NCBI GenBank assembly: GCA_029378245.1
Contig: JARKIF010000003.1
Span: 558,001 to 622,000, forward strand
From: Roridomyces roridus
Taxonomy: Eukaryota; Basidiomycota; Agaricomycetes; Agaricales; Mycenaceae
Direction: 5' to 3'
DNA length: 64,000 bases
The notes below the pieces were generated by a model. That model had not been told where the DNA came from. It saw nothing but the letters and a program-made list of their open reading frames with translations, and searched no databases. The position numbers and the translations under genes are program-made. Below, piece by piece: positions 1 through 10,491 of the stretch. Every line of letters starts with the position of its first letter. The first letter of the stretch is position 1.

Positions 1-508
1 ACAACAACGAGATCCAACCTGATGGCCTCTTGATCCTCCGGGTCAATGATGTAGGCGAGGCGTGCATGGGTGATTAGCACTCCTCGGGCACACGCCTCGG
101 GTGTAGACTTGCCTTTGGAGTTGTGACGAGGAATGAAAGCAAGCAACCCGAGTCCCCAACGGCGCCCTTGTTCAGATCACAGATGATCTTCCCGGGCTCC
201 TCGTAAGTTGGCGCGCAAACCAGAGGCGGATAGGTGTAGGTGAAGTCCGCAGCCACAAGGTATCCAGAAAGATCACCAAGCTGAGGGAAACACTTCAAAT
301 TGATCACCTTCCTCAACTTCTGGCCAATTTCATCCGTCTCCTCCAGCTCCACTGTCTTCAACTTTATTCGCCTCAGCCTGTTAAACGCCGTGGTGAAGTT
401 GATCGCCCCTGTTTCCCTGGCATCCTGGGCCAGTAGAGTCACAAGCTCTTCCCCATCCTTGAAGATGCTCTCAGCGTACAGCTCTGCTAGCTGGACCTTG
501 CGTCCCAT
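1..508 (-). CDS. Partial unrecognised protein, N-terminal part
   Basis: An open frame on the minus strand starts at an ATG at 508 (MGRKVQLAEL...) and runs with coding-like composition to about 150. The upstream ATGs at 595 and 628 are in the same frame, so the true start is uncertain. A likely intron near 85-150, ending at a GAGGAG acceptor, joins it to a second open stretch reading LITHARLAYIIDPEDQEAI that runs off the window edge. The protein is soluble-looking, with an acidic/basic helical middle (EETDEIGQKLRK) and no signal peptide or membrane segment. I do not recognise the family. The rest of the gene lies left of the window. Confidence 0.45.
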
Positions 509-710
509 GATGCAACTACAATTTCCTATGGACTGGACATTTTCCCGTAGCTCAGAGGAAGGCCAGCAGCAGAGTGGCCAAGTCTTGATGGGCATTGATT
601 GACACCTATTTTCCCATGATGAGCTCAATCCACAACTGTAAGGGTTCGCACTGCCAGGATTTGATCATTTGCTGCCACGGCAAATTTTAAATTTGCTATT
701 TATTTGCTAT

Positions 711-746
711 ACATTTGCTGGGCTAATTTGCGGACCCAGCAAATGT
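711..746. repeat. 12-bp perfect hairpin in an ATTTGCT-rich patch
   Basis: ACATTTGCTGGG at 711-722 is the exact reverse complement of CCCAGCAAATGT at 735-746, with a 12-nt loop. The surrounding 660-810 repeats the word ATTTGCT several times. This looks like the debris of a small inverted-repeat element. No gene is attached to it. Confidence 0.6.
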
Positions 747-2146
747 GTAAAGATGTCAACTTCTTCATTGATTGCCGAGACATTTGCGTTACATTTGCTG
801 GATTACAGCATGTCCTGCCATATATGGGAATAAACACTAATACCTCTATAAGGCAATTCTTGTGCTCGCCGGGCCCCTGTGCACCCCTACTGTTCTTTTT
901 CAAGGTCAAATTCCAAATGATTTCTCCCCAAACTGCCCAAACCGGTGTTCCACTGATTCATTCCTTATTTGGCTATAGCTCACTGATGATTCCTAAACTG
1001 GGTCAATGTGAATGAAAGGTTGTCCATGCTTGTGCTCCTCGATATCTATCTGCCCAGTCCTCACCGTCCGGGCGGACCTTGAAGCTCTCGCTCCACAGTA
1101 TCGGATTAGGTGTCGACAATGTCTGTCATCTACTCCTCGAAGCCCTGGTCGCTGAGAAGAAAAGGACAAGCACGACTTGGGCTTCCCAATAATGCACGAT
1201 TGTTCACATGCCTCAAGTTCTGTGGCCAGCGCAGTAGAGTGGCAGGTAGTTTTCGAGATCACCGCAAAAGCGAGAACACCCCTGTACAGCCACTGCAACC
1301 TAAACGCGAGAGGAGACAGAAGATATTGTATGGCAACTAATTGCATACAAAGCGAGGAATGTCCAAAACCCGAGCGAGGAAGGATGGCGATGGTGCTTGA
1401 CTGCTAGGCCGACAAGCTCGATGCCCATCTTTTCGAGATCACTGCTCCACCACCCCGCATTCGACATCCCGGCGTGGAGACAAGCAACATCCGCCGGCTC
1501 CCGTGTTCTGAACTTTCCCGCACTCGACCTCCAGGCGTTCGAGATTCCCGTGGAAAATGTCGATGAACAGGGACAACGAGCAATCTACAATACCTCTGTA
1601 AGCATGACAACTTGTATTCCACTGGGTGGACTTGCCGCGTCGTCGACACTTTCTGCAAGGTTCCACTGAGGAATACAGAAAATATATATATTCAATCGTA
1701 GATGGATCAATCTGTGGTCTTGTCAGAAATTGCAATGAGGGATATCAGAATGATTGACTCACTCTTCAACCTCACCCCTCACCCGCCTCATACACATGGG
1801 TCTTCTCCTCATCAATTTGACTCATGATCCAGAATTCGAGCAGGAGACGAGAGAGAAGTGCGCTTTTTGATGATTTGCAATTGATGGCATGGACCGGCGA
1901 CGGCGGCATTTTTCGTTTACAGAGTGCTTGGAAACCGGTGAAGGCACGTCGAGCATCGTTGATAGTCAAGATGTCATGAAACCAGCGCTTGCCGACCGAT
2001 CCGCTGATGCGCCATCAACGCCATCACCGCCATCAGTTACGGATCAGAAGATCCGTTGTTATCAACAAACGTACACTCGGTCTACGCACGACAAGTCCCT
2101 CGAGAGGGATGTCGCCCGCCCGAGTAAGGAGGACAACGCTGTCACT
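747..2146. other. Gene-free stretch, no convincing coding signal
   Basis: Only short overlapping open frames on both strands are present, with no recognisable domain, splice pattern or paralogue. A 37-nt sequence at 1151-1187 (GCTGAGAAGAAAAGGACAAG...) recurs with few changes at 3397-3433, so part of the region is a dispersed repeat. The words TTTTCGAGATCAC near 1250 and 1430 are also repeated. Confidence 0.4.
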
Positions 2147-2354
2147 CGAACGATAGGACAACAGTACTTGTCCAGCGCGGGAAGGGTTGCTAGGACAGGA
2201 TCCGACGCGCCGTGTTAGAACCCGACGAGGGGTTCAAACACAGTCACACACGAACGATAGGACAACAGTACTTGTCCAGCGCGGGAAGGGTTGCTAGGAC
2301 AGGACCCGACGCGCCGTGTTAGAACCCGACGAGGGGTTTAAACACAGTCACACA
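2147..2354. repeat. 104-bp unit in two tandem copies
   Basis: The unit starting CGAACGATAGGACAACAG at 2147 is repeated almost exactly from 2251 (period 104). The copies differ at only a few positions, for example GGATCC versus GGACCC. Each unit contains TGTTAGAACCCGACGAGGGG, which looks like a long-terminal-repeat start. The following 350 bp carries a TATTTATACTTGGG promoter-like site. The whole could be a solo LTR with a duplicated end, but no primer-binding site or retrotransposon gene is visible, so this is only an inference. Confidence 0.75.
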
Positions 2355-2789
2355 ACATTCTCGGCATGATCCAGTGATCATGCCAAGGAGGGGTAACCTA
2401 TAGGGTTACAGGGGACACTCCACCTAACTCTATTAAGAGAGGAGCCGCGTAGGGGTAATTAAGGGTCAGGGACCGATCGTACAGGAGAACGCTCCTGAGG
2501 GAATTAGTATTTATACTTGGGTAGAATCTCATGTACAGTAGATTCTACCTCGTCTAATCTCCAGCGCTACTTTGGCTTACGGGTTACGTTCTCTTCCCTC
2601 ACGGACACAACCCGACTCGCCTATTCGCTGAGACTCAACTCGTCTCGTTGTGCTCGACTCGTCTCCTCTCGACGTTCTTGAGCTCGTCGACCTTCTCGTC
2701 GTACCCGGCCGTGTCACCCACGCCGTTCCGCGTCTGATCCGATCACCTGGCAAGCCGGCCTAGACGCTGTCGTTGACACAAGAACAGGA
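2355..2789. other. LTR-like non-coding stretch
   Basis: It contains a palindrome around 2368-2384 (GGCATGATCCAGTGATCATGCC), a TATA-like TATTTATACTTGG near 2508, and a pyrimidine-rich run of CTCG/CGTC words from 2610 to 2710. No coding capacity is seen. It is compatible with the U3-R-U5 of a decayed LTR, unproven. Confidence 0.35.
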
Positions 2790-3290
2790 GCTTGCACCGA
2801 GGGATTCGAACCGGAGACAAGGCAGATACGTGGTTTTTCGTTGTTTGACGGCATGCACAGCGGCGGCAGCATTTCAAGTCCATGCAGTCCTCCGAAAATG
2901 GTGGGGGAGCATGGAGAGACATGGATAGTCGAGAACGGGAGCTTAGATGGAAGGATGCGAGCCAGAGACAAGGGAGGTGCACGCCTTTTTGTTGTTCGAC
3001 GGCATGCACAACGACGGCGGCACTCGGCGGCAACTGAGCCTTCAGAAAATGGTGGGGCATGTGGGGGCCATTGATAGTCCAGAACGGGAGGTTGGATGGA
3101 GAGGTTTAAGCCGGAGATGAGGGAGATGCATGTTGTTTTGTGGTTTGATGGAGTGTACGGCGGTGGCGACAGTCCAGGGCAGCGGAGCGCTCGGCGAGTT
3201 GCGGGCGCCTGTGGAGGCCTATCTAAGGCTGAGAACAGGGGCTTGGATGAAGGAAATCAACTCAGGGACAATGTAAATATGAGTGTTTTT
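2790..3290. repeat. Diverged tandem array, three units of about 150 bp
   Basis: Three successive segments (about 2790-2955, 2955-3105 and 3105-3265) share the order CCGGAGACAAGG/AGATGAGG - TTTTTCGTTGTTTGACGG - CATGCACAGCGGCGG - AATGGTGGGG - AGTCGAGAACGGGAGCTTAGATGG, with substitutions and small indels. The short open frames here are made of the repeat and are unlikely to be genes. Confidence 0.65.
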
Positions 3291-4419
3291 GTGCAAGGTG
3301 ATGATGTGGTGACTCTGCGGCTCCGTATTCAAGGTGGGTGGCGTCCGTATGAGCTCGATATTCACGACGTCTGTATTGCGATCAGTACATGGGTATGCTG
3401 AGAAGAAAAGAACAAGCGCGACTTGGGCTTCCCAGCTCTGACCTCCGGAGCCAGCGCCTTCTAGGCCTCCAAAGCAGGAAAATCAGCTCCTCCGTGGCTC
3501 GTGGCTGATATCATTTCGTTCTGGGCCATCCAAGATGCCTTGGAGCTCTGGTGAGTTGGTGTCTAGATCTTTGCTATACTGCAGATCTAAGGGAAACTCG
3601 GTACCTGCACTCCACTGGTATAGCCGTAACTCCACAGCTTGCGGTCGAAGCCCTCAACGAGGTCCAAGAATTTACGCTGCTGCAACACGTTCCAGTATCT
3701 GCAGCGCTGAGGCTGCACAAACGAGTCCCGCCGACGGAGAAGGGAGGACGAGCCTGTCATCTAAGAGGTTCATCAGCAGACATGTCAAAAAGGGCATTCA
3801 TTAGGCCTACCGACAACACCTTAAGAGCGGCAGCCACCAGCAGCCTTCAGCATGCCCTTCTCCTCATGATCATCCTGCTCCATGCGGAGCCCTCCCACGC
3901 CGCATACTCTTGACGACGTGGGTGCATGCCATGGTGGTTGTGGTCGTGGAAGGCATCGATTGGAGCAAGCGTGAGCCGTGGATGTGATCATGGCAACGTG
4001 TGCATGAGCTAGGGCGGTCTTGAGCATAGTCTCGCGCACATGCACAACCAACTCGTTTTAGGAAACAGTAGCGACATACAGTGTGATGCCACATCTGTGA
4101 AACCAGTGTAATCACGATGGTTTCTGATGCGAGCCGGAATATATATTCAATCAAAATGTATTTCTACTGCTTCACATCACACGCCGAGCATTTGCCAGCA
4201 ACGGCATCATTCCTTCATCACCACTTCGACAACACTTTTCAACTTCGACCACTCGGCAACCCGGCACACGGCACATGCCGAAGGCACGGCTTGATCGGCT
4301 TGATGTCCGTGGATGACCGGATTCCCGTGCCCGCAGCTCATTATCAAGCAGATTATTGAGCCATTACCAAGACCGACGTTGCGGCAATGGTTCGGCAGAG
4401 AATTGATCCGTGGATGTCC
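3291..4419. other. Gene-free stretch with a dispersed repeat
   Basis: Apart from the repeat at 3397-3433 (matching 1151-1187), nothing is recognised. Short frames on both strands overlap each other and show no family features. Confidence 0.4.
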
Positions 4420-4441
4420 GGGGGGGGGGGGGGGTATATAA
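4420..4441 (+). promoter_or_regulatory. G15 homopolymer abutting a TATATAAG box
   Basis: Fifteen consecutive G residues (4420-4434) run directly into TATATAAGG. The TATA word matches the boxes before the real genes at 38498 and 45231. The downstream frame to 4844 is not recognisably a gene, so promoter function is inference. The homopolymer length may be approximate in the assembly. Confidence 0.35.
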
Positions 4442-4901
4442 GGAGCGGAAAAAAGTAGCTAGTCGTAGTAGTACCCCCCAGTTTTCACTGGCGCTGTGGT
4501 CTGTACCAACCAATCTTATCTTTTTTTATCTAGCTTTCACATTGGTCGCCTGGCTCGGTCATAAATCCGCTGCCCAGGGTCAATATCACTGTTCGTCCCG
4601 CTGCCTGCTCGCTGTCCATCACAGCGATCAAATCCCGCCATCAGCGCCATCAGTTCCGCTGTTCCGCCGTATTCATAGCCACCCCCGTTTTTGGCTATCC
4701 GTATCCGCCCCGCTGTATTTCTGCCGTTTACGTACCACCCACCGAATATTATCTGTTGACCAGATTCGGTCGTTGATTGCCCCATTTGGAGTGTTGACGC
4801 AATTCCCCCACTCGTTCGACTTCCGTGGCCAAAGACAAGCCTGATCGGATTTCGAATAGTATTAATTTACGTTGTCACAACAGATGGGTAAGAGCAGCTT
4901 C

Positions 4902-6440
4902 CACTGAGGACCACAGAATGAGTGAAATTCGCGGGGATTTTTCACCCTGAAAGGACGAGAAATTCGCCCGGTAATGCAGTGAAATTCACTCAAAACAAGG
5001 GAATTTCACCGGGAAAATCAATGGTGAATGTTCACGTACAAAACTGAGTTTTTCACTATACCTGTTCACCCCAACTCTTGGTGAATTTCTCTCGCTTTCG
5101 ACTTGAGTATCACCAGGATTGCGGGACAATACCACACGCTAACAACTCATATTTCATTGAGAGAATATGGTGAAAATCACTTGAATTCGTGTGAATACTA
5201 CAAAAAAGCTACTGGTACGTGGCTGCGCGTCGCGCAGTGATAGTTCAAGTATCCCCAGCCCAGAATGAGCATGCGGAGGCTCTGGGGTCAATTGAGGAAA
5301 CCGGTCTTGGGCCTTGGCAATCAAGAGTCAGTCAATGTGTAGATGAAGGTTCGGAAGCACGTACGGGAGGAGAATGACGAGCGGGGGGCAAGGGCGACAA
5401 ATCAGGCCAGTGCGCTGACCAACGGTGAGATTCGCAGGAGAGATAGATGGCTAAACACACCAGGAGTTAGTGCGCCGCGCCGTCTGAAAGCAGCTTCTTC
5501 GACATCGCCATTCACACTCGTCGACGGGTGGCGGGTGTCCTCGATCTGGGCTTGACTGTGAGAACGGACGGGAAACTTGATAGCGAGAATGGACGCACGG
5601 CATGGCACGAGAGTGTTGCGCATTCAAAGAATGAGGACAACAGCAACGAAATAGAATCAGACGGTACACGCACACATCGTTCGACTTTTGGTGATCGTTC
5701 GTCGCCCAAAGGATTGCGCGTATGTAAGTCGGGAGCGGATTTGGAGCTCTCCGCCGTGTTGGGCTCGCCCTAGTGCGAGGGAGCAGCTGCAGATACCTCG
5801 TGTCAATGTGAGGCATGGAAGGGAAAAGAAGCACGCACCACGTAGTTCCAGAATGTCCTCTGCGTCCCCGTGGCGATTGACGGTCAGCCAGTCCCTGTTT
5901 GGGCATCGCTTGAGGCACTTCCAAGTTCCGTTAAGCCGGCCCGGCCTCTGCCGCAAAAGAGCTTGCGTGGCAGACCTGGGCAGGACATGCTGGGCTCAAG
6001 CAGACACCTAGGTTGGGAGAGAGTGGTCTGGCTGCGTGTGCAGGTGAGAATGGAGAGAGGGCATGGTCACGGAGATGGGAGTAAGAGCAAAGAGTGGAGT
6101 AGCGTGACGTATGTGACATTCGATCAAATGACTTCATTTTAAGTACTTACTCCACGAACTCTCACCAACTCCACACTCGCCCCGTCCCTCTTCTTGCTAA
6201 CCTCCTCATCTAGCTTGCTCTCTGACACCGTGGTCAGAACAGTGGTGATCGTAGAGGGCAGATTTGATTAATACACGCAATGGACGTACTTTGAATATTG
6301 GGTGAATCTCCAGAGGTACGGTGAAATCTCATTTCACCCGACAATGGGGTGACCTGACATTTTCGCCCCACACCGTGAAAAAATTATTTCGCCGCAAAAT
6401 GGGTGAAATGCGAAATTCGCGCCTTCCGTTTTTCACAGTG
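4902..6440. mobile_element. CACTA-like non-autonomous DNA transposon, about 1.54 kb
   Basis: The element begins CACTGAGG at 4902 and ends CACAGTG at 6440, so both ends read CACTG inward. It is flanked by the direct triplet TTC (4899-4901 and 6441-6443), the 3-bp target duplication expected of CACTA/EnSpm-type elements. Several hundred bases inside each end are packed with subterminal copies of GTGAAATTCACC-like words in both orientations (4920-5180 and 6300-6440), typical of transposase-binding arrays. The core from 5200 to 6280 has only short overlapping frames and no recognisable transposase, so it would need proteins supplied in trans. Confidence 0.65.
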
Positions 6441-6672
6441 TTCACTGCGACGTGAATGGTTGCTTGAGGCGCTGCTGGCGTCGTCATTAGCATCTACTCG
6501 GCTGCAGTTGGTCGATTAAGGAATGGAGTTGGTTAATCCTGAGTGCAAAGAGTTGCCTCTTAGAAAGCAAGACATTCGTTAACGCTTCGGACAGGTGTAG
6601 AATGGAGACACCCAACTCTGCACGTTTCGCATCCTGGCCGGGCCGGTCAAGGAACGGTGTTTGCGCCCAATC

Positions 6673-6755
6673 TAGGCAGTGATAAGTGAAAGTTGTCCGC
6701 TTTAGGCATTGCTCGGTGAAAGCTTTCCATTTCGGGTAATGGTGAGTGAAAGCTG
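6673..6755. repeat. Three imperfect tandem units of about 30-34 nt
   Basis: The pattern AGGCAnTGnTnnGTGAAAGnTnTCC occurs three times in succession (near 6673, 6711 and 6735). It lies between the two DNA transposons, in a stretch (6441-7111) that otherwise shows nothing I can support. Confidence 0.5.
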
Positions 6756-7111
6756 CACCATGTCGACTATTGAAGATGCGATGTGTTTGCCTCACCGATA
6801 CCCTGAGCAATCAATTGACATTCGAGTTCAAGGTTGCCGTGACTCGTCGACCTGGAGGGCGGAATATTCTTCTTTTGCATTTGATTATCTATACTGTTCT
6901 ACTGCCAGATTGTTTCAGTCACTCTCGTTACCGGCTTGATGCGACGGCAGGCGACGGCTCCGTCGTCGTGTGTTATATCCCGTTCCAACACCAACTCCGG
7001 TACTCATGGAATCGGATCGTAACATCGTGGCAGACAATCAGACCCCTGGTTTCCAATCGTACAGGATCAGAACCTGTACAAGTTAGGGAGAATAGGTGCA
7101 ATGCGCCGCGA

Positions 7112-7177
7112 GGGCGGGTAGGGGGCGGGAGTGGGCGGCAGGCGGCGGGAGTGGGCGGCAGGCGGCGGGGGAGGTAA
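7112..7177. repeat. G-rich minisatellite with quadruplex potential
   Basis: The sequence is made of repeats of GGGCGGCAGGCGGCGGGAGT. It has many runs of three or more G on the plus strand, separated by one to four bases. The frames reading through it on both strands are repeat artefacts. Confidence 0.7.
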
Positions 7178-7434
7178 GCGGTGATGAAGTGCGGTAATGA
7201 TGGGCTGATGGAACCGGCTGAAGCAAGCCACCAAAATGGACGGGAAAATGAAAATCGGAAAATAGATTTGACATGCAAAAGGAGCTCAGAGCTGCTTTTG
7301 CAAAAATGAGCATACTTGACAAAATTTTGACTTTTCATTTTTGATGACAAAAATCAGAAGAAAATGAAAGTCAAAAATGAGCCGAAAACGAGTCAAAAAC
7401 GAGCGCGTGAAACGCCCTAGTGCAATGACACTAA

Positions 7435-8916
7435 GAGCCAGTTTGGCTGCCACCTGCAGGAGGATTTGGGACATGCAAATTTACTTATATGGCAGGTGAA
7501 AGTGAGATGGCGGAAGTGAGGATTCATTCCGTTGCCGTTCCGGCGTGACATCCAAATTTGCTCTATCGCCACATGACAAACAATCAGCGATGCCATCCGC
7601 TCGGCCTCCCGGCATATACTTACCCACTGCCATTGACAAGCGTTGTCGAGATGAGGTTAGCCGCAATTTTTCCCCTTTTCCACCCGGCACCATCCACGTC
7701 ACTGACTATCTCTGCTGGAAGCAATTGGAGCTCATTTCCTACACACGGGTGTATCGGATCGCAACCGGCCATCAGATCTGAATTATATCACAGCGACATG
7801 GAATGGCCACTGTTGGCATTTGCCCACAGCTCCACTTCCCAATGAGGAAGGTGATGGTGGCGCTGTTCTCGGCCAGTTCTTCGGCCATCCGTGCTGCCGT
7901 ATTCTCGCCGCCCTTTGTTGTGGCTCGCTTGCCTCTCGCTTCCATCCTCACTCCTTCCTGCGCAAAACCGCCACGTCCCCGCCACCCTCCCGCCAGCCAT
8001 GTGCGATATCAACGACCGCTCGAGCGTTCTTTCTACTGTCTATTCTGTGTGAGCGAGACACTGCAGCTGTCGCTGAAGGACGAAGGGTGTCCTCTCGAGA
8101 CTCGTGCGTCGCAGTATCCCCTCCATTTCAGTCCCGCCGTTGACCAAACTCTCTCCCAAGGGCACGAAGAGCCATGGAAAGCTCTTTTACACCTTCTCCA
8201 GTGGACACCAGCCCGACAGCCCACCCACACCACACTTGGTATCGCTAACTCAAGCACGCCCAGCAGCGCCCCACGACGCGTTGACCTCCCTCACGCCTCT
8301 GTCGCCCACTACGACCTGGAATACCTCCCGCTCAAGGAACGGCCCTCTCACCCCGAATGCACGTGCCCCTTCCCGCCCATCTCGCCCGACCACAGCGACG
8401 TGGAGATCGTCCAGCCGTTGACGGTCAAGCCCCGCCCTCAGCTCAGTAGGCCCAGGCACCACGGCTGTTGACGCCGTCCTCCCAGGTCTGACCAGCTTGC
8501 GCGCGCTCGAAGCTGCCCCGCCCCTGAGTTACCCGCAGCGAGCGTGCCATGCCTCACACCTTACATATACCCCTTCCCCGTCCCGTCGTCCGTTCCCGCG
8601 TACACACGATGTATCCAATAGCTAGCCTAAAACTTTGATTTTCATTGTCAGCGGACTTGTAAATTTTCACAATTATCTGCCGACGGCAATCGATTTGCAG
8701 ACTGTTCTGATCAAAATAATCCGAAAGACACTGCCTCATCACCTTCCTCATCGGGAAGTGGAGTTGTGGGCAATTTGAAACAAGTTGGAATGGCATAGCT
8801 GACAGGTCACACAGAGTCACTCAATCACCATCGTTGCCGTTTCCAGGGGCCTTCGCGTATTTGCTGCATATAGAAATTTGCATGTCCCAAATCCCAGGTG
8901 GCAGCCGAACTGGCTC
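7435..8916. mobile_element. PIF/Harbinger-like element with captured sequence, about 1.48 kb
   Basis: The left end GAGCCAGTTTGGCTGCCACC at 7435 and the right end at 8916 are inverted repeats. The similarity continues through GATTTGGGACATGCAAATTT for about 60 bp. Both ends abut the triplet TAA (7432-7434 and 8917-8919), the target duplication typical of PIF/Harbinger elements. No transposase is visible. The core carries GC-rich, coding-like sequence on the plus strand (about 8000-8470: serine, proline and threonine rich, open in two frames) that resembles captured host exons. The element ends about 50 bp before the start of the next gene, so it may supply part of its promoter. Confidence 0.7.
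7820..8773. repeat. Nested 37-bp inverted repeat inside the element
   Basis: The arm at 7820-7856 (TTGCCCACAGCTCCACTTCC...) is the reverse complement of 8737-8773 with two or three mismatches. It sits wholly inside the 7435-8916 element, so either a second element has inserted or the element has a double-layered terminus. Confidence 0.7.
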
Positions 8917-8970
8917 TAAGTAGAGATAAAGAACGGATAATGACATTCACCATCAGCGCTCTGCACCGTG

Positions 8971-10491
8971 ATGAACACCAGTCACTCTTTCACTGCCCAC
9001 GTCGTCCTACGACCTGTTCTGCTCGTCTGGAGGGATGCTGAGCTCATGTGCGTCCTTTGGCTGCCCAAAAAACGTCGATCTGACACGCTACAGTTGTTTT
9101 CTCTCTCTTGCTTTCTTTTCTGTCTCGTGCGTGACAATACTTGGGCGCCAATACGCTTTCCTGACCATCTTGTAGTCGTTCAGGCCGATGATTTCTCCGA
9201 CACTGGGCTCACCCGGGCTTCATGGATTTGGAACCCAGAGCCAAATCTGCAGACAACAGCGCCCATCGGCAACGTCGCCTTCCTAAAAACCTTTGCCACG
9301 CCCTCGGGCAAGAGCGCAATCTCTGCGACCATCGCCGTCACCGCCGACAACAACTACACCATGTGGGTGAACGGCCAGCCGATTGGTTCTGGGGACAACT
9401 GGCAGACGGCTCGCTTCTTGACGGCCCAGCTGAATACGTCCACGAACGTCTTTGCCGTACTCGCCACCAACCAGGCTGCCGGTGCGCCCGTGGACGCCAA
9501 CCCGGCAGGCATGATCGCTGCCATCACGGTGCACTACGCAGACAACTCGAGCGACCTCATCCTCACCGACAACTCTTGGCTTGCAGCCAGCACCATCCCT
9601 GCCAACTTCACCACCGCCGCAGACGTCTCTGCTTTCACCGGTGCTGAGGTCGCTGCAACGTACGGCCAGGGGGTGTGGGGTACCGCGAGCAACAGTCTCG
9701 AGACGCCGAATACGCTCAACCTCACGGGCAGCTCGTGGATCTGGTCTACGAGCTCCGCCGACATCAACGCGCCCGTGGGCTCGATCGGTTTCCGCAAGAC
9801 AATTACCAGTCCGTCTGGCAAGACGGCCACTTCTGCGACGATCCTCGCCGCTGCAGACAACACCTTCCAGCTCTTCCTCAATGACGAGTACATCGGTGCT
9901 CCGCCGCACGATGACAACGGTGCTGCCACGACGGGGTCGTGGCATTTTGCTCAGCGCTTCACCGTCGACCTCACTGAGCAGACGAACGCCATCAATATCG
10001 TCGCTACCAATTTTAAGGCGCAGGCGGACGGCGGGACGACAGCAGCTGGGCTCCTCGCTGTCGTGCGCGTTGCGTACAGCGATGGCAGCACGCAGACGTT
10101 TGTCAGCGATGCTTCGTGGCTGGCTGGTGCTGCCACGACAACCCCGTTGGCGTTTGTAGCCATGTCGGACAATGCGCTTGTACCTGCGATTGTGCAGGTG
10201 GCGTATGGATCTCAGCCGTGGGGTCAGCTGTCGATTGCGGATGCGTTGGATGCGAGGGAAGTGCCGGGAGACAATGGGCCTGGCGACGATTCGGTTTCGG
10301 ATTCGCAGTCTCAGTCTGCCCAGCCCGGCAGTTCACAATCGGGTGGCGGGTCTTCGTCGCCGACTGGGAGCGCGAATGTGAACGCACCTGCTCCGACGAC
10401 CAACGCTGCTGGACCACGCATACGTGCCCCACCACTCCTTATACCTTTGCTATCGTTTTCTGTTTTCGGATTCTCGAGGTTAATATTATGA
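8971..10491 (+). CDS. GPI-type surface protein, two tandem lectin-like beta domains
   Basis: A long open frame encodes about 506 residues. Two repeats of about 165 residues follow each other. Repeat 1 starts ASWIWNPEPN (9211) and ends YGQGVWGT; repeat 2 starts SSWIWSTSSADI (9730) and ends YGSQPWGQ. Both contain the A-D-N-x-(Y/F)-x-(M/L)-(W/F)-(V/L)-N core and long S/T-rich strands, like galactose-binding or CBM67-type jelly rolls. The C-terminus has a Ser/Gly/Pro-rich stalk (DDSVSDSQSQSAQPGSS) and a hydrophobic tail (LLIPLLSFSVFGF), the layout of a GPI-anchored cell-wall protein. The N-terminus is uncertain: a possible 45-nt in-frame intron (GTGCGT...ACGCTACAG, 9048-9092) precedes a signal-like FSLSCFLFCLV. 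Sugar binding is inferred from the fold pattern only. Confidence 0.75.
   Translation: MNTSHSFTAHVVLRPVLLVWRDAELMCVLWLPKKRRSDTLQLFSLSCFLFCLVRDNTWAPIRFPDHLVVVQADDFSDTGLTRASWIWNPEPNLQTTAPIGNVAFLKTFATPSGKSAISATIAVTADNNYTMWVNGQPIGSGDNWQTARFLTAQLNTSTNVFAVLATNQAAGAPVDANPAGMIAAITVHYADNSSDLILTDNSWLAASTIPANFTTAADVSAFTGAEVAATYGQGVWGTASNSLETPNTLNLTGSSWIWSTSSADINAPVGSIGFRKTITSPSGKTATSATILAAADNTFQLFLNDEYIGAPPHDDNGAATTGSWHFAQRFTVDLTEQTNAINIVATNFKAQADGGTTAAGLLAVVRVAYSDGSTQTFVSDASWLAGAATTTPLAFVAMSDNALVPAIVQVAYGSQPWGQLSIADALDAREVPGDNGPGDDSVSDSQSQSAQPGSSQSGGGSSSPTGSANVNAPAPTTNAAGPRIRAPPLLIPLLSFSVFGFSRLIL

Noticed and set aside
2714..3401. Several 75-105 codon frames
   Set aside because: They are generated by the three-unit tandem repeat and change frame between units.
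4410..4844. 144-codon frame downstream of the G15/TATA site
   Set aside because: It starts inside the homopolymer, has no domain or splice support, and the opposite strand is open too.
5451..5924. 157-codon minus-strand frame in the CACTA-like element
   Set aside because: No transposase motif (no DDE/D spacing, no zinc finger) and several other frames are open over the same bases.
7803..8471. 222-codon plus-strand frame inside the PIF-like element
   Set aside because: It begins in the nested inverted repeat and shows no domain; a second frame is equally open. Kept as captured sequence, not a gene.
9283..9945. Minus-strand frame of 220 codons
   Set aside because: It is antisense to the two-domain surface protein, which has clear internal repeats and a stalk; the Arg/Gly-rich translation is typical of a GC-rich shadow.
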